From: Bradyrhizobium sp. AZCC 1721
Lineage (GTDB): Bacteria > Pseudomonadota > Alphaproteobacteria > Rhizobiales > Xanthobacteraceae
Length of the DNA: 64,000 nt
Reading direction: 5' to 3'
NCBI RefSeq assembly: GCF_036924715.1
Contig: NZ_JAZHSB010000001.1
Location: 1,975,001-2,039,000, forward strand
Shown here piece by piece: positions 19,389 through 27,789 of the stretch. The translations under genes and the position numbers were made by a program. The notes beneath the pieces are model-generated. The model did not search any database. It was not told where the DNA came from and worked only from the letters and a program-made list of their open reading frames with translations. Positions within the stretch are counted from its first letter, which is position 1, and each line of letters opens with the position of its first letter.

Positions 19389-21324
19389 TTAACCCAAGCA
19401 CCGGAAAATAAGCACGGGATCGTGCATGGGATCGATCCAAAGCCGCATACCGCCATAGGCGACGGGCGAGGTCGGACCGGATTTCAGGTTTTCGAGCGCT
19501 CTCACGGGCTTCAAGTCGCCATGGCCTAGCCGCACCTGCACATCACCGAGCGGAAGCCAGAATTCCCGGAAACCACTCGTTAATGCGATGATAGTCACAA
19601 CTACGTTTGTCTGATCGGCGGAATGTTTGACGTAGGCGATGACCGAGTTGTCCTCCACGGGCAGAAACCGGATCGCGGAGGTCTGTTGCAGTGCTGGGTT
19701 TTCGCGTCGGATGCGATTGATCTGGGCGATATAAGGCTTGATGTTTCCGGGCTTGTCCCAATCGCGGGATTTCAATTCGTATTTTTCGGAATTGAGATAC
19801 TCCTCGCGGCCCGGTATCGGCTCATGCTCGAGAAGCTCGAAACCGTTATAGATGCCGTAGTTGCTCGATAATGTCGCAGCCAGCGCAAGCCGCGTCTTGA
19901 ACGTCCATGGCTCGCCGCGCTGAAGGTGGAACGGCAGGATGTCGGGCGTGCTAACAAAGAAATTAGGACGATAAAATTCGCGCTCGGGGTAGCCCGCGAG
20001 CTCGTTCACATATTGCTCGATCTCCCATCTTTCCGTGCGCCACGTGAAGTACGTGTAAGACTGCGTGAAGCCGAGCTTGGCAAGCCCCTTCATGACTTTG
20101 GGCCTGGTGAATGCCTCCGAAAGGAAAAGCACGTCAGGATCGCGCGCTTGTACTTCCTTGATCAGCCATTCCCAAAAGCGAAACGGCTTCGTGTGTGGGT
20201 TGTCGACACGAAAGATTTTGACGCCTTGCGAGACCCAGAACAGGATGACATCGCGCAACGCTCGGTATAACCCCTCAGCATCGTCTGATTCGAAATCAAC
20301 ATTCACGATGTCTTCGTATTTCTTTGGGGGGTTCTCCGCGTATTTCATCGAGCCGTCTGGACGGCGTTTGAACCACTCCGGATGCTGCTTGAGCCAGGGG
20401 TGATCCGGTGAACATTGAATAGCGAAGTCGAGCGCGACCTCCATGCCGGCGGCAGCGCATGCCGCAACAAACCGACGAAATTCATCCAGGCTTCCAAGCT
20501 GCGGGTGGATGGCATCATGTCCACCCTCATGTGAGCCAATCGCGTAAAAGCTGCCCGGATCACCGTCGACCGCCCTGAGAGCATTGTTGCGTCCCTTGCG
20601 GTTCGTGCGTCCAATCGGGTGGATGGGCGTCAAATACACGACATCGAAGCCCATGGCCTGGATGTCAGGAAGACGATCAATGCAGTCGTTCCACGTGCCG
20701 TGCTGTCCCGGGTGAGGACTCTGGCTGCGCGGCACCATCTCGTACCAGGAGCTGTAGCGAGCCTGGGGCCTATCCACCATGAGTGTAAGCGGCTTCGATC
20801 GGGTGAGATCCGTACGCTCTTGCCCTTCAGCCATCGCCTTTCTGAGGTCATCGGAGAGCAGGACCTCGCACTTGCCCGACTGTAAGAAGGCTTCGCATGC
20901 ACGTGCAATCTTCACTGTAGCTTCCTGACCGCCGCTCACGGCGCGGGTAAGCAGGGAAGCTCCCTCCATGGCGTCAAGCTCGGTCGCCACATTGGCTTTC
21001 CGGTTTTTGCTCAAAGCCATGTCGCCACGTCGCGAATTCGTCAGTCCACGCCTCAATCGCGTAGCTGTAGAGGCCGGTCTTCTCAGGCACCAAGGATCCC
21101 ACCCAGCGGTCATTGCCATGGTGAATCATGGCGGTCCGCTGCCAATCGGATTCGGGCTCGCGGCGCCATATCAAGTCGGCGGCAACGACATCGTGGCCGT
21201 GGCGATAGATATCTGCCCAGACCTCGACGGCCTCGCCCACGATCCGTTTGACCGCAAAGCGGCCACAGTCAATTGAGGGGAAGATCTCCTCGATATGAAA
21301 AGCCTGTTTTACAGGAGCGCTCAT
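19389..21324 (-). CDS. glgE: Alpha-1,4-glucan:maltose-1-phosphate maltosyltransferase GlgE, interrupted by a one-base shift
   Basis: GlgE extends alpha-glucan with maltose from maltose-1-phosphate. The N-terminal domain is read from ATG 21324 (MSAPVKQAFHIEEIFPSIDC) up to TWRHGFEQK. Near 21000-21008 the family sequence moves to another frame (NRKANVATELDAM) and continues to the stop at 19389. The interval is one base longer than a multiple of three, and the break lies at five A (coding strand), so one extra base explains it. The catalytic core is intact: nucleophile in FRVDNPHTKPF, acid/base in FLSEAFTRP. Corrected length would be 644 residues. Whether the gene is truly broken cannot be told here. 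Confidence 0.85.
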
Positions 21325-21654
21325 GGCATGATGGACGCGGCAGCACAGAGACTTATGTACGAATGCCGGATGTGCCGGATTGGTTCCTGAGTGCTGCCGG
21401 CGCCTCGGGAAGGAACTGTTTGGGGATCACGCGGTTAGACTTCCGGACCATTTATCTTGGTCTTCGGCGACGCATTGATGCTACCAAGAGGCACTCGAAT
21501 ATTTCGAGTTGCCGCTACGAATCAGTGCTTATCCTCTTGCCACCACTCGTTCGAAACGGACTGGTTGCGGCCAAAAGTGCGCGGCTGCGCGCACTAACGA
21601 GGAATGTCATCATGAGCCCGAATACGGAGCCAATCGGCATGAAAAAGGACCCGG
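21325..21654. other. Region upstream of glgE, nothing recognised
   Basis: This 330-base stretch should contain the glgE-maltokinase promoter on the minus strand. No conserved frame or clear promoter pair was recognised. Confidence 0.35.
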
Positions 21655-21878
21655 ATGACGCACAGGCATAGTATCGACGAACAAGCCGACAACGCGCCTT
21701 GGGTTAAGGCTCTCGCGAAGGTGCAGCTGATGGCGGCGGGGAGGCGTACTGCTACCAGCACGTCCAGGTCATCGCGGTGGCCATCGACCAGTACGCGGAG
21801 AAGGCGCTGGGCAATCGCGAGTACTTCCTCAACAAACCCTACAGCATTAGTGGGGGCAGGAAGGATCACGTCCCCTGA
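21655..21878 (+). pseudogene. Small conserved protein, frameshifted
   Basis: From ATG 21655 the product starts MTHRHSIDEQADNAPWVKAL. At about 21730-21736 (a GGCGGCGGGG tract) the frame changes, and the family sequence goes on as GEAYCYQHVQVIAVAIDQYA then EKALGNREYFLNKPYSI to TGA 21878. The length is one base short of a multiple of three. I recall similar short proteins (about 70 residues, DQYAExALGNREYFLNKPxSI) in Bradyrhizobium; role unknown. Confidence 0.55.
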
Positions 21879-22692
21879 TTGTTCGAGATTCAGGGAAATA
21901 AGCAAAAATGCCCGCTCGCCCTCCAGCATGGCGCTCCGATCACACCGCCGCAACTCCGGTAAGCACGACAGTCCCTATTCGCCGGGGCAACTGGCGATGG
22001 GCGGCCGGAGGCGAGCCCCGCAGGCCATTGCTGAAAGCTAGGACCGCGGCCCAAGCTTATTAGTTTTTACGGATGGCTTAAGCCAAAGTCCGCGTTTGGC
22101 ACGTTTCGGACATGCCGCGATTTCCGAGTTGAGTCTGTTTTCGGGGGTAAAGCGGAAGTTGGATCTCGAGCCTGCCAAGGGCAGCTTTTGGCGCAAACCG
22201 GACATTCGGCCCGACCCGCTCCGCACGCGCATCAAAGAATGCACGTTGGCGTCATTCGAGCAGCCGCTGGCGTCTCGTCCATCCGGATGCGATAGGGCGC
22301 GACGCCCGTGGTCCGGTCGGGCGGATTAGCCCTAACCGGATCTCGGCTTTCACCTAGTCGTGAGTTGGGTCCGCTGCCTGCGCGGGTCTACCATCAAGGG
22401 CGGGTTGATCGAGACGGTCTCTCGCGCCACGAGCGCCATCGGACCTGAGTCGACAGTGCCAGTGCCCGACGGGGCCAGCGCCGACAGTGCCAGCGTCCTA
22501 GCGGCCAGAGAAAGCGAGCATCAACCTCCGCGCCCCACGCGGCGCAAGCGCTTGCGCCGCGAGTTGGGCGCGCGGTTGGTTAGTTATAGGGCCGTTTTCG
22601 TCTGATGATCCTGTAAGCCTTCGCGAGCCTCTTGCGCGGTGGTGCGACGTGAATGTCATCGCCACGCGCTCGCCCGCTGTGGGTTCACTGTC
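21879..22692. other. Long intergenic region with a diverged repeat and a palindrome
   Basis: No credible gene is seen. Around 22097-22160 lies a diverged version of the dispersed repeat (TTGGCACGTTTCGGACATGC...). A perfect 24-base palindrome at 22538-22561 is listed separately. An open frame at 22360-22605 is arginine-rich because of the palindrome and is not called. Confidence 0.4.
22538..22561. repeat. Perfect 24-base GC-rich palindrome
   Basis: The sequence is symmetric around GCGC at its centre (half-site CGCGGCGCAAGC, followed by its exact complement). It contains the AAGCGCTT core. It lies 130 bases before the ligase gene. A 12-bp stem without a loop could act as a protein-binding site; no T-run follows. 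Confidence 0.6.
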
Positions 22693-24060
22693 ATGAGCGA
22701 AAGCATCTCATCGGTATTGCTCGATGCGCACTGCGCAAGAAGGCAAGGTCTCAACGCCATCGCCCAGCGACAACGCGCTCGGCTTGGCGAGGCCGTCGCC
22801 TTCGCTCGCGCCAACTCGCCCTATTATCGCGAACTCTATCAGGGTCTACCGGAGCGGATTGAGAGTTCGTCCGTGCTCCCGGTGGCTAATAAGCAAGAGC
22901 TAATGCGTCATTTTGACGACTGGGTTACCGACCGCGAGGTTAGTTTCGCGGCAGTGCGAGCGTTCGTCGATAACCCTGAGCTGATCGGGCAACGTCTCCT
23001 TGGCAAGTATTCCGTGGCAACCACTTCGGGCAGCACCGGGACACCTGGAATATTTCTGTTGGACACACACAATTGGACGGTCACTCTCGCTTTTTCGCTG
23101 CGCATGATGATGGGCTGGCTTAGCGCCAGCGACATGTTTCGTCTCCTCGTCCGCGGCGGCCGCGCGGCGTCGGTCCTGGCGATGGGCGGCCATTACATCG
23201 GCGCAACCAGCTTTGCTGCAATCCGCACAAAACGGTCGGCCCGACGATTACGGGCGCTTCCGGCGCAGGCGCCGTTGCGCAATCTGGTCGCCGAACTCAA
23301 TCGGTACCGCCCGGCTCTGCTCATCGGATACGCCAGCGTCATGGCACTATTGGCCGCCGAGCAGGATGCCGGTCGCCTGCATATTCAGCCGGTGCTGGTT
23401 CTTCCGACTTCGGAAGGGCTTTCGCAGGACGGATACGACCGGATCGCAAGGGCATTCCACGCCAAGGTCCGGACCGTTTACGTCGCGACGGAATGCCTGT
23501 TCATGGCCATCGGCTGTGAACACGGTTGGTATCATATCAACAGCGATTGGGTGATTCTCGAACCCGTCGATGCGAGCTATCGGCCGGTTCCGCAAGGCGA
23601 GGAGTCGCATACGGTCCTCGTGAGCAACCTCGCCAATCGCGTGCAGCCGATCCTCCGCTACGATCTAGGCGACCGCATCCTGCGACGACCTGATCCTTGT
23701 CCCTGCGGCAACCCGCTTCCGGCGATCCGCGTGCGGGGCCGCACTGCCGACATCCTCACCTTCCCAGCCGAACGCGGAGAGAAAGTCGCAGTGCCACCGC
23801 TCGCGCTTGAGATCGATCATGTACCCGGTGTGGAGTTGTTTCAGATAGTACAGACTGCGCCAACACAACTGCGCGTTCGCCTACATCCCGCAGCCGACGC
23901 TGACCCAAACCGGGTTTGGCGGGCGGTGCATTCCGAATTGACCAAGCTGTTGAATGAGCATGGGCTTGGTCGCGTGTCTGTTGAGTTGGCCGCCGAACCG
24001 CCAGTTCCATCTTCCGCCGGAAAGTGCCGCACCGTCATCCCATTGGTTTCGAGCGCTTGA
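22693..24060 (+). CDS. PaaK-like AMP-forming acyl/aryl-CoA ligase
   Basis: The 455-residue protein belongs to the phenylacetate-CoA ligase/CapK branch of adenylate-forming enzymes. The ATP-binding P-loop is T110-TSGSTG-TPG. The later motifs YDLGDR and RVRGRTADIL fit the hinge region before the C-terminal lid. A CPCG motif (DPCPCGNPLP) is typical for this branch. The substrate cannot be read from sequence; phenylacetate or another aryl or acyl acid is possible. No phenylacetate degradation genes are adjacent, which argues against a classical paa role. ATG 22693 is the family-like start, but the ribosome site is weak. Confidence 0.8.
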   Translation: MSESISSVLLDAHCARRQGLNAIAQRQRARLGEAVAFARANSPYYRELYQGLPERIESSSVLPVANKQELMRHFDDWVTDREVSFAAVRAFVDNPELIGQRLLGKYSVATTSGSTGTPGIFLLDTHNWTVTLAFSLRMMMGWLSASDMFRLLVRGGRAASVLAMGGHYIGATSFAAIRTKRSARRLRALPAQAPLRNLVAELNRYRPALLIGYASVMALLAAEQDAGRLHIQPVLVLPTSEGLSQDGYDRIARAFHAKVRTVYVATECLFMAIGCEHGWYHINSDWVILEPVDASYRPVPQGEESHTVLVSNLANRVQPILRYDLGDRILRRPDPCPCGNPLPAIRVRGRTADILTFPAERGEKVAVPPLALEIDHVPGVELFQIVQTAPTQLRVRLHPAADADPNRVWRAVHSELTKLLNEHGLGRVSVELAAEPPVPSSAGKCRTVIPLVSSA

Positions 24061-24122
24061 AGACTGATGAGAGCTTAGGCGGATCGCGCTGCTGCTAAGT
24101 GGCCCTAACGAGAGCCAAGGTT

Positions 24123-24506
24123 ATGAAACTAACCTTTACGGATTCACGGGATGGAAGGGTGATTATTGGGTTCACCGATGAGCGCGGTGAACACGAAATC
24201 GCTCTAAGCACAGTAGAGACGGCAGACCTTATCGGTGCGTTGAGGACCTCGTTAGAGGAGGCGATTGGAAGTCCGGCCGCAGACAGCATGGCCCTTCCCA
24301 GCATTGAACGAGTGCAGATCGTTGAGACTGCGGAAGAAATGGTTTTCCGCGTTTATATGAATGATCGCATTTCCCATGATTATCCGGTTCCGAAAGGGAC
24401 CGTTCTTGCGGATGAGCTTCGGATGCTGGCTGACCGGATGGAGGCGCGCAATTCGGCAAAGGCCACGCATCCATCGCCCGATGCCCAAAAGGGCAAACTG
24501 AATTAG
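24123..24506 (+). CDS. Hypothetical protein, 127 residues
   Basis: The start at ATG 24123 has AAGG close upstream; a GTG at 24099 is the alternative. The product reads MKLTFTDSRDGRVIIGFTDE and later VFRVYMNDRISHDYPVPKG, a beta-rich pattern followed by a C-terminal helix (LADELRMLADRMEARN). There is no signal or membrane helix. It follows the ligase by about 60 bases and could be cotranscribed with it. Family not recognised. Confidence 0.6.
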   Translation: MKLTFTDSRDGRVIIGFTDERGEHEIALSTVETADLIGALRTSLEEAIGSPAADSMALPSIERVQIVETAEEMVFRVYMNDRISHDYPVPKGTVLADELRMLADRMEARNSAKATHPSPDAQKGKLN

Positions 24507-24841
24507 CGGATGGCGCATGCTCACAATCGCGACCCTTCTGCAATTTCTAAGTGGTGTCTGCTTAGCTCCCACGAGCGGCGGAAAAGCGGAAATCGCGAGA
24601 GGTCCGGCCCCTGACGGCCATTCTCTCAGCCCAATAACACGACCATGTCATGACGACCACAAGCGCTGTCTTCGGCTCGATATCATTTACATACGCTCCA
24701 CCTTTTATTTCGGGCGCTCCTCAACGCAAAGCGACCCCCACGAGAGACGGCGTCACTTCGGCGCGCATTCCGGGGTTACTACGTCCGAGTGCGATAGGTC
24801 AGTCCGAGCAACACGGAAGTTTGACCGCAAAGCGCGGACGC
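24507..24841. other. Intergenic stretch, nothing recognised
   Basis: Open frames exist (for example from 24650) but have no recognisable motif. The minus-strand gene to the right ends at 24842. Confidence 0.35.
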
Positions 24842-25575
24842 TCAGAACAGCGCGTAATTCGACAGCTCGATCGTGACGGCGTTGAAATCTCGGTCGAGCG
24901 TGCCGTCCGGATGGATCCTGAACACGCTGCGACGGCTGGGATATTTCAGTCCGTTGACGTCGACATCGTCGAATATGAAGTGCGCGGCGGGCGTGTCCGC
25001 CCATACATCAACCGTATAGTCGTGGCGGCGGAATAATCCATCCGAGCCGAAGTAAAAGCGCTGTTCCCTTGTGTGGCTGTGGACGCCTTCCGGGAATCGC
25101 ACGGCTACGCCACGAAGCGTCTCACCCTCATTCTCGATCGGAGCAACGTCGTGCGCTTCATAGCCCGGCTCGCCGAACACTAACGGCGTCGCATGGTAGG
25201 TCCACATGGCATAGCCGTTGAAGTAGGCGAGGTTCAGCGGACCCCATTTCCCGTCGAAGCTGCGATCGAATGCCTCGCGTCCATCGTCGCGAGCGCCGAT
25301 AATCGAGCCATCTCCGACGGTGATCTCCACATGCAGGGGCGTCCAGGTCATCGTCCAATCCGGTTCGCCAAAAGGGGGTAACCTGTGTCCGCTGGCGGTG
25401 GAATTCGCTCGTCGCGCGTGCGCCGCGGCACCGGGATCAAAGGCGCGCCTTTCAGCTCCCAGAGCTTGCCGCCGGTCAGGATCGTCGATGCTATACCCTT
25501 GAACTTGACCCAGCGGTCGTGCCCACCATGCGCTTCCAGTGCTACTTTCAACAATGGGTGCAATGCGTCGCTCAT
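24842..25575 (-). pseudogene. Hypothetical protein, interrupted by a one-base shift
   Basis: The N-terminal part is read from ATG 25575 (MSDALHPLLKVALEAHGGHD) to GYPLL. At a CCCCC tract near 25372-25378 the frame changes and continues as PFGEPDWTMTWTPLHVEI to the stop at 24842. The total is one base short of a multiple of three, so adding one C restores a 244-residue protein. The C-terminal half is beta-rich (LRGVAVRFPEGVHSHTREQR, FFDD-type acidic patches). I do not recognise the family. It may be intact in the real genome if the break is a sequencing error. Confidence 0.6.
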
Positions 25576-25797
25576 CGCGCTTTTCCTCAGGTGAGATTCA
25601 CGAAGGACCGTCTAATGTGCCGTAATCCTGGATGGTACGTCGTACATAATACCCTCGCGGGATGCAAAGTACTCTCCGGATTGCGACCGAAGGCCTGTTC
25701 GGCCTGGCGCGAAACCGAAAGTACGCGTGGACTTGGATGACTGACTGCCCAGAGACGACTCGCTCGATGCAAGGGGCTTTCAGGTGAACTCCTACCG

Positions 25798-26520
25798 TCA
25801 GACGGAAATGAGCGCATAGGGCAACCCTGAAGGCTTCTGCACGCCCATGGCGACGTTGTACACTCGCGCTCCGGCGGGCGTGCGGCCCTCATACTTCCCG
25901 CGATGCGCATGACCATGCACGACGGCGCATATTTTGAAGCGGTCAATGGTCTCTGCAAGGCGCGAGCACCCGAGGAAGGGATAAATTTCGAGAGGTTCAC
26001 CCTCTACCGTGTCGACAATCGGAGCATAGTGAAGGACCACGACGGCGCGCCGGCTGTTCACCGTGCGCATGATGTTCTCCAGCCGCATCGCTTCATTCAT
26101 CGCTTCGGCAACAAACGTCTTGATCGCCGGCTCGCCGAAAGAGCTCAGCATTCGTGGACCAAATCCGCCGGCAAAGCCTTTCACACCAATAAATGCCACG
26201 CCATTAACTTCGGCTGCCTGGCCATCGAGCAGGTGTACGCCCGCGTCACAAAGGATTCGTTTCACCTCGTCGGCATGTCCCGACTCGTAATCGTGATTCC
26301 CAAGGACGCCGATTACTGGGATAGAGCAGGCACGCAGCTCTTTAGCGAGGATTTCCGCCTGTGCCGGAGTTCCGGTATCGGTGAGGTCGCCGCAAAGGAC
26401 CAGGGCACCGGCACTCTTCGAGATTGCTTGAAACAATTCACGAAGCGAGCCCGACTGCCCATCCTTCACATGAAGATCTCCGATGCTTGCAAATGTGAAT
26501 GAACTTGCATCATCGTTCAT
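25798..26520 (-). CDS. Calcineurin-like metallophosphoesterase
   Basis: The 240-residue protein shows the full metallophosphoesterase signature in order: GDLH (residues about 13-16), GDLTDTG (about 44-50), GNHDYESG (about 73-80), VLHYAP and HGHAHRG (about 204-210). These bind two metal ions and hydrolyse phosphomono- or diesters, nucleotides or nucleic acid ends. It lacks a signal peptide, so it acts in the cytosol. Its ATG overlaps the end of the nucleotidyltransferase gene by 11 bases, implying coupled translation and a joint task. Confidence 0.88.
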   Translation of the reverse strand: MNDDASSFTFASIGDLHVKDGQSGSLRELFQAISKSAGALVLCGDLTDTGTPAQAEILAKELRACSIPVIGVLGNHDYESGHADEVKRILCDAGVHLLDGQAAEVNGVAFIGVKGFAGGFGPRMLSSFGEPAIKTFVAEAMNEAMRLENIMRTVNSRRAVVVLHYAPIVDTVEGEPLEIYPFLGCSRLAETIDRFKICAVVHGHAHRGKYEGRTPAGARVYNVAMGVQKPSGLPYALISV

Positions 26521-27304
26521 TGCCGCACTCGTCTTCGACGTTCAGGAAGCCCCATTTCTCGGTCGCACTTCGGTAATCGGAGCCGGAAAGCAACCGACCG
26601 CGGCAGAGTTTCGTCGCCGGTGGCGGATCTTCCCGCTGCCGACTCAATCGTTCAAGAAGATCGTCAAGCAGCCAATCCGGAATGGCATCTCGCTCGCTCG
26701 GATAGATCCAACGATACGTGAGCAGATGACAAAGCAGTATCTCCCAATGTGGGTTCATGTACATGATCAGGCGCTGCCAATCGATTGCCTCTCGCTGCTT
26801 AAGAATGAGATGGACGATATCGACGCCATCATGACGGTTCCGCTTCTGGATGAACGCCTTGGACCAGATCAGCTCGGTGGGGTTGATCACAGGCACGCAA
26901 TGCCCGAGCACTTGAGCCTGTGCTGCATACTGAAACCACTCTTCCTGAACCGGCACGGCTCCATTGCTGGAACCAAAGATGACGTCAACGAAATCGCGGC
27001 CGCGGTGAACTTTTCCCAGCCAACTCTCATCCGCCGATACCCGATTGTTCCGCTGCAGGTGAGAGAGCAGGCGGGGGAATTCCGCGGCAGTTGTAAAAAT
27101 GTCCAAGTCCTTTGTCGGGCGCCGTGCGTGGGTATAAAGATTTACAGCGTACCCGCCTCCGATCATGAACGGAAGATCCGATTCGAGGAGATCCCTCAGG
27201 ACATTTGAATAGAACTGCTCCCTTTGGGTAAGAGACGCGAGCTTGAACGCATCGACATCTGTCGAACGTTCCGTACCCGGCGCTGGGCGATCTCGCGCGA
27301 GCAC
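26510..27304 (-). CDS. MNT-fold nucleotidyltransferase
   Basis: The 264-residue protein contains the minimal nucleotidyltransferase pattern: a GG motif (FMIGGGYAVNLY), R and T before the metal-binding pair (RRPTKDLDIF), and a third acidic strand (DFVDVIFG). The C-terminal half is helical (KAFIQKRNRHDGVDIVHL). This resembles nucleotidyltransferases of the AbiEii/DUF6036 kind, which transfer NMP to proteins or RNA. GTG 27304 is used because GGAG lies 10 bases upstream. The next gene overlaps its end by 11 bases. A toxin-like or RNA-modifying role is possible but not shown. Confidence 0.75.
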   Translation of the reverse strand: MLARDRPAPGTERSTDVDAFKLASLTQREQFYSNVLRDLLESDLPFMIGGGYAVNLYTHARRPTKDLDIFTTAAEFPRLLSHLQRNNRVSADESWLGKVHRGRDFVDVIFGSSNGAVPVQEEWFQYAAQAQVLGHCVPVINPTELIWSKAFIQKRNRHDGVDIVHLILKQREAIDWQRLIMYMNPHWEILLCHLLTYRWIYPSERDAIPDWLLDDLLERLSRQREDPPPATKLCRGRLLSGSDYRSATEKWGFLNVEDECGNER

Positions 27305-27789
27305 TGATCACTCCATTTGTTCCTGAATATTAATCGGCGCGCATCGTGGAAGTTCCCTTGAGTTCCGAATTGAACGACTCGGCGCGAACGGCCGCGGCGG
27401 CAGCAGAAGGCGTGCGCGATCAAGACTATCGAGGCGTAACCGCAATGCCGCACCGACGCGGATTCCGTTCTTATGTGGTCAGTATCGTACAGACGCAACT
27501 GGAATGAAGGGTAGGCTTCGCGTGTGTAGGGCAATGCAGCGGCGGTTGCGGACTCGTCGAGGAGCCTCCAAGCCTCGAACGAGTCCGCTCGCGCCGCTCT
27601 TCGACTAATTGCGCGTATCGACTGCGCCAAGCCATCAAACATTGGCTAGGAAGTTAGACGTTCTTCGGTCTATTTTTCTTGCGCTTATCGCATACTGAAC
27701 GACCGGTATTGGCGCAAAGCGGACGTTCGGCCGGACGCGCACGTCTCAGAAGGGCCAATGGCGGACGTGGCCGATCGTGTCGACAGCCC
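27305..27789. other. Intergenic region with a diverged repeat
   Basis: Around 27714-27770 a diverged repeat copy is seen (GCGCAAAGCGGACGTTCGGC, then CGTCTCAGAAGGGCCAATGG). A minus-strand open frame at 27196-27642 is not supported by any motif. Promoters for the minus-strand pair are expected at the left edge. Confidence 0.4.

Noticed and set aside
26483..27208. A 241-codon plus-strand frame
   Set aside because: It is antisense to the nucleotidyltransferase, which has clear catalytic motifs.
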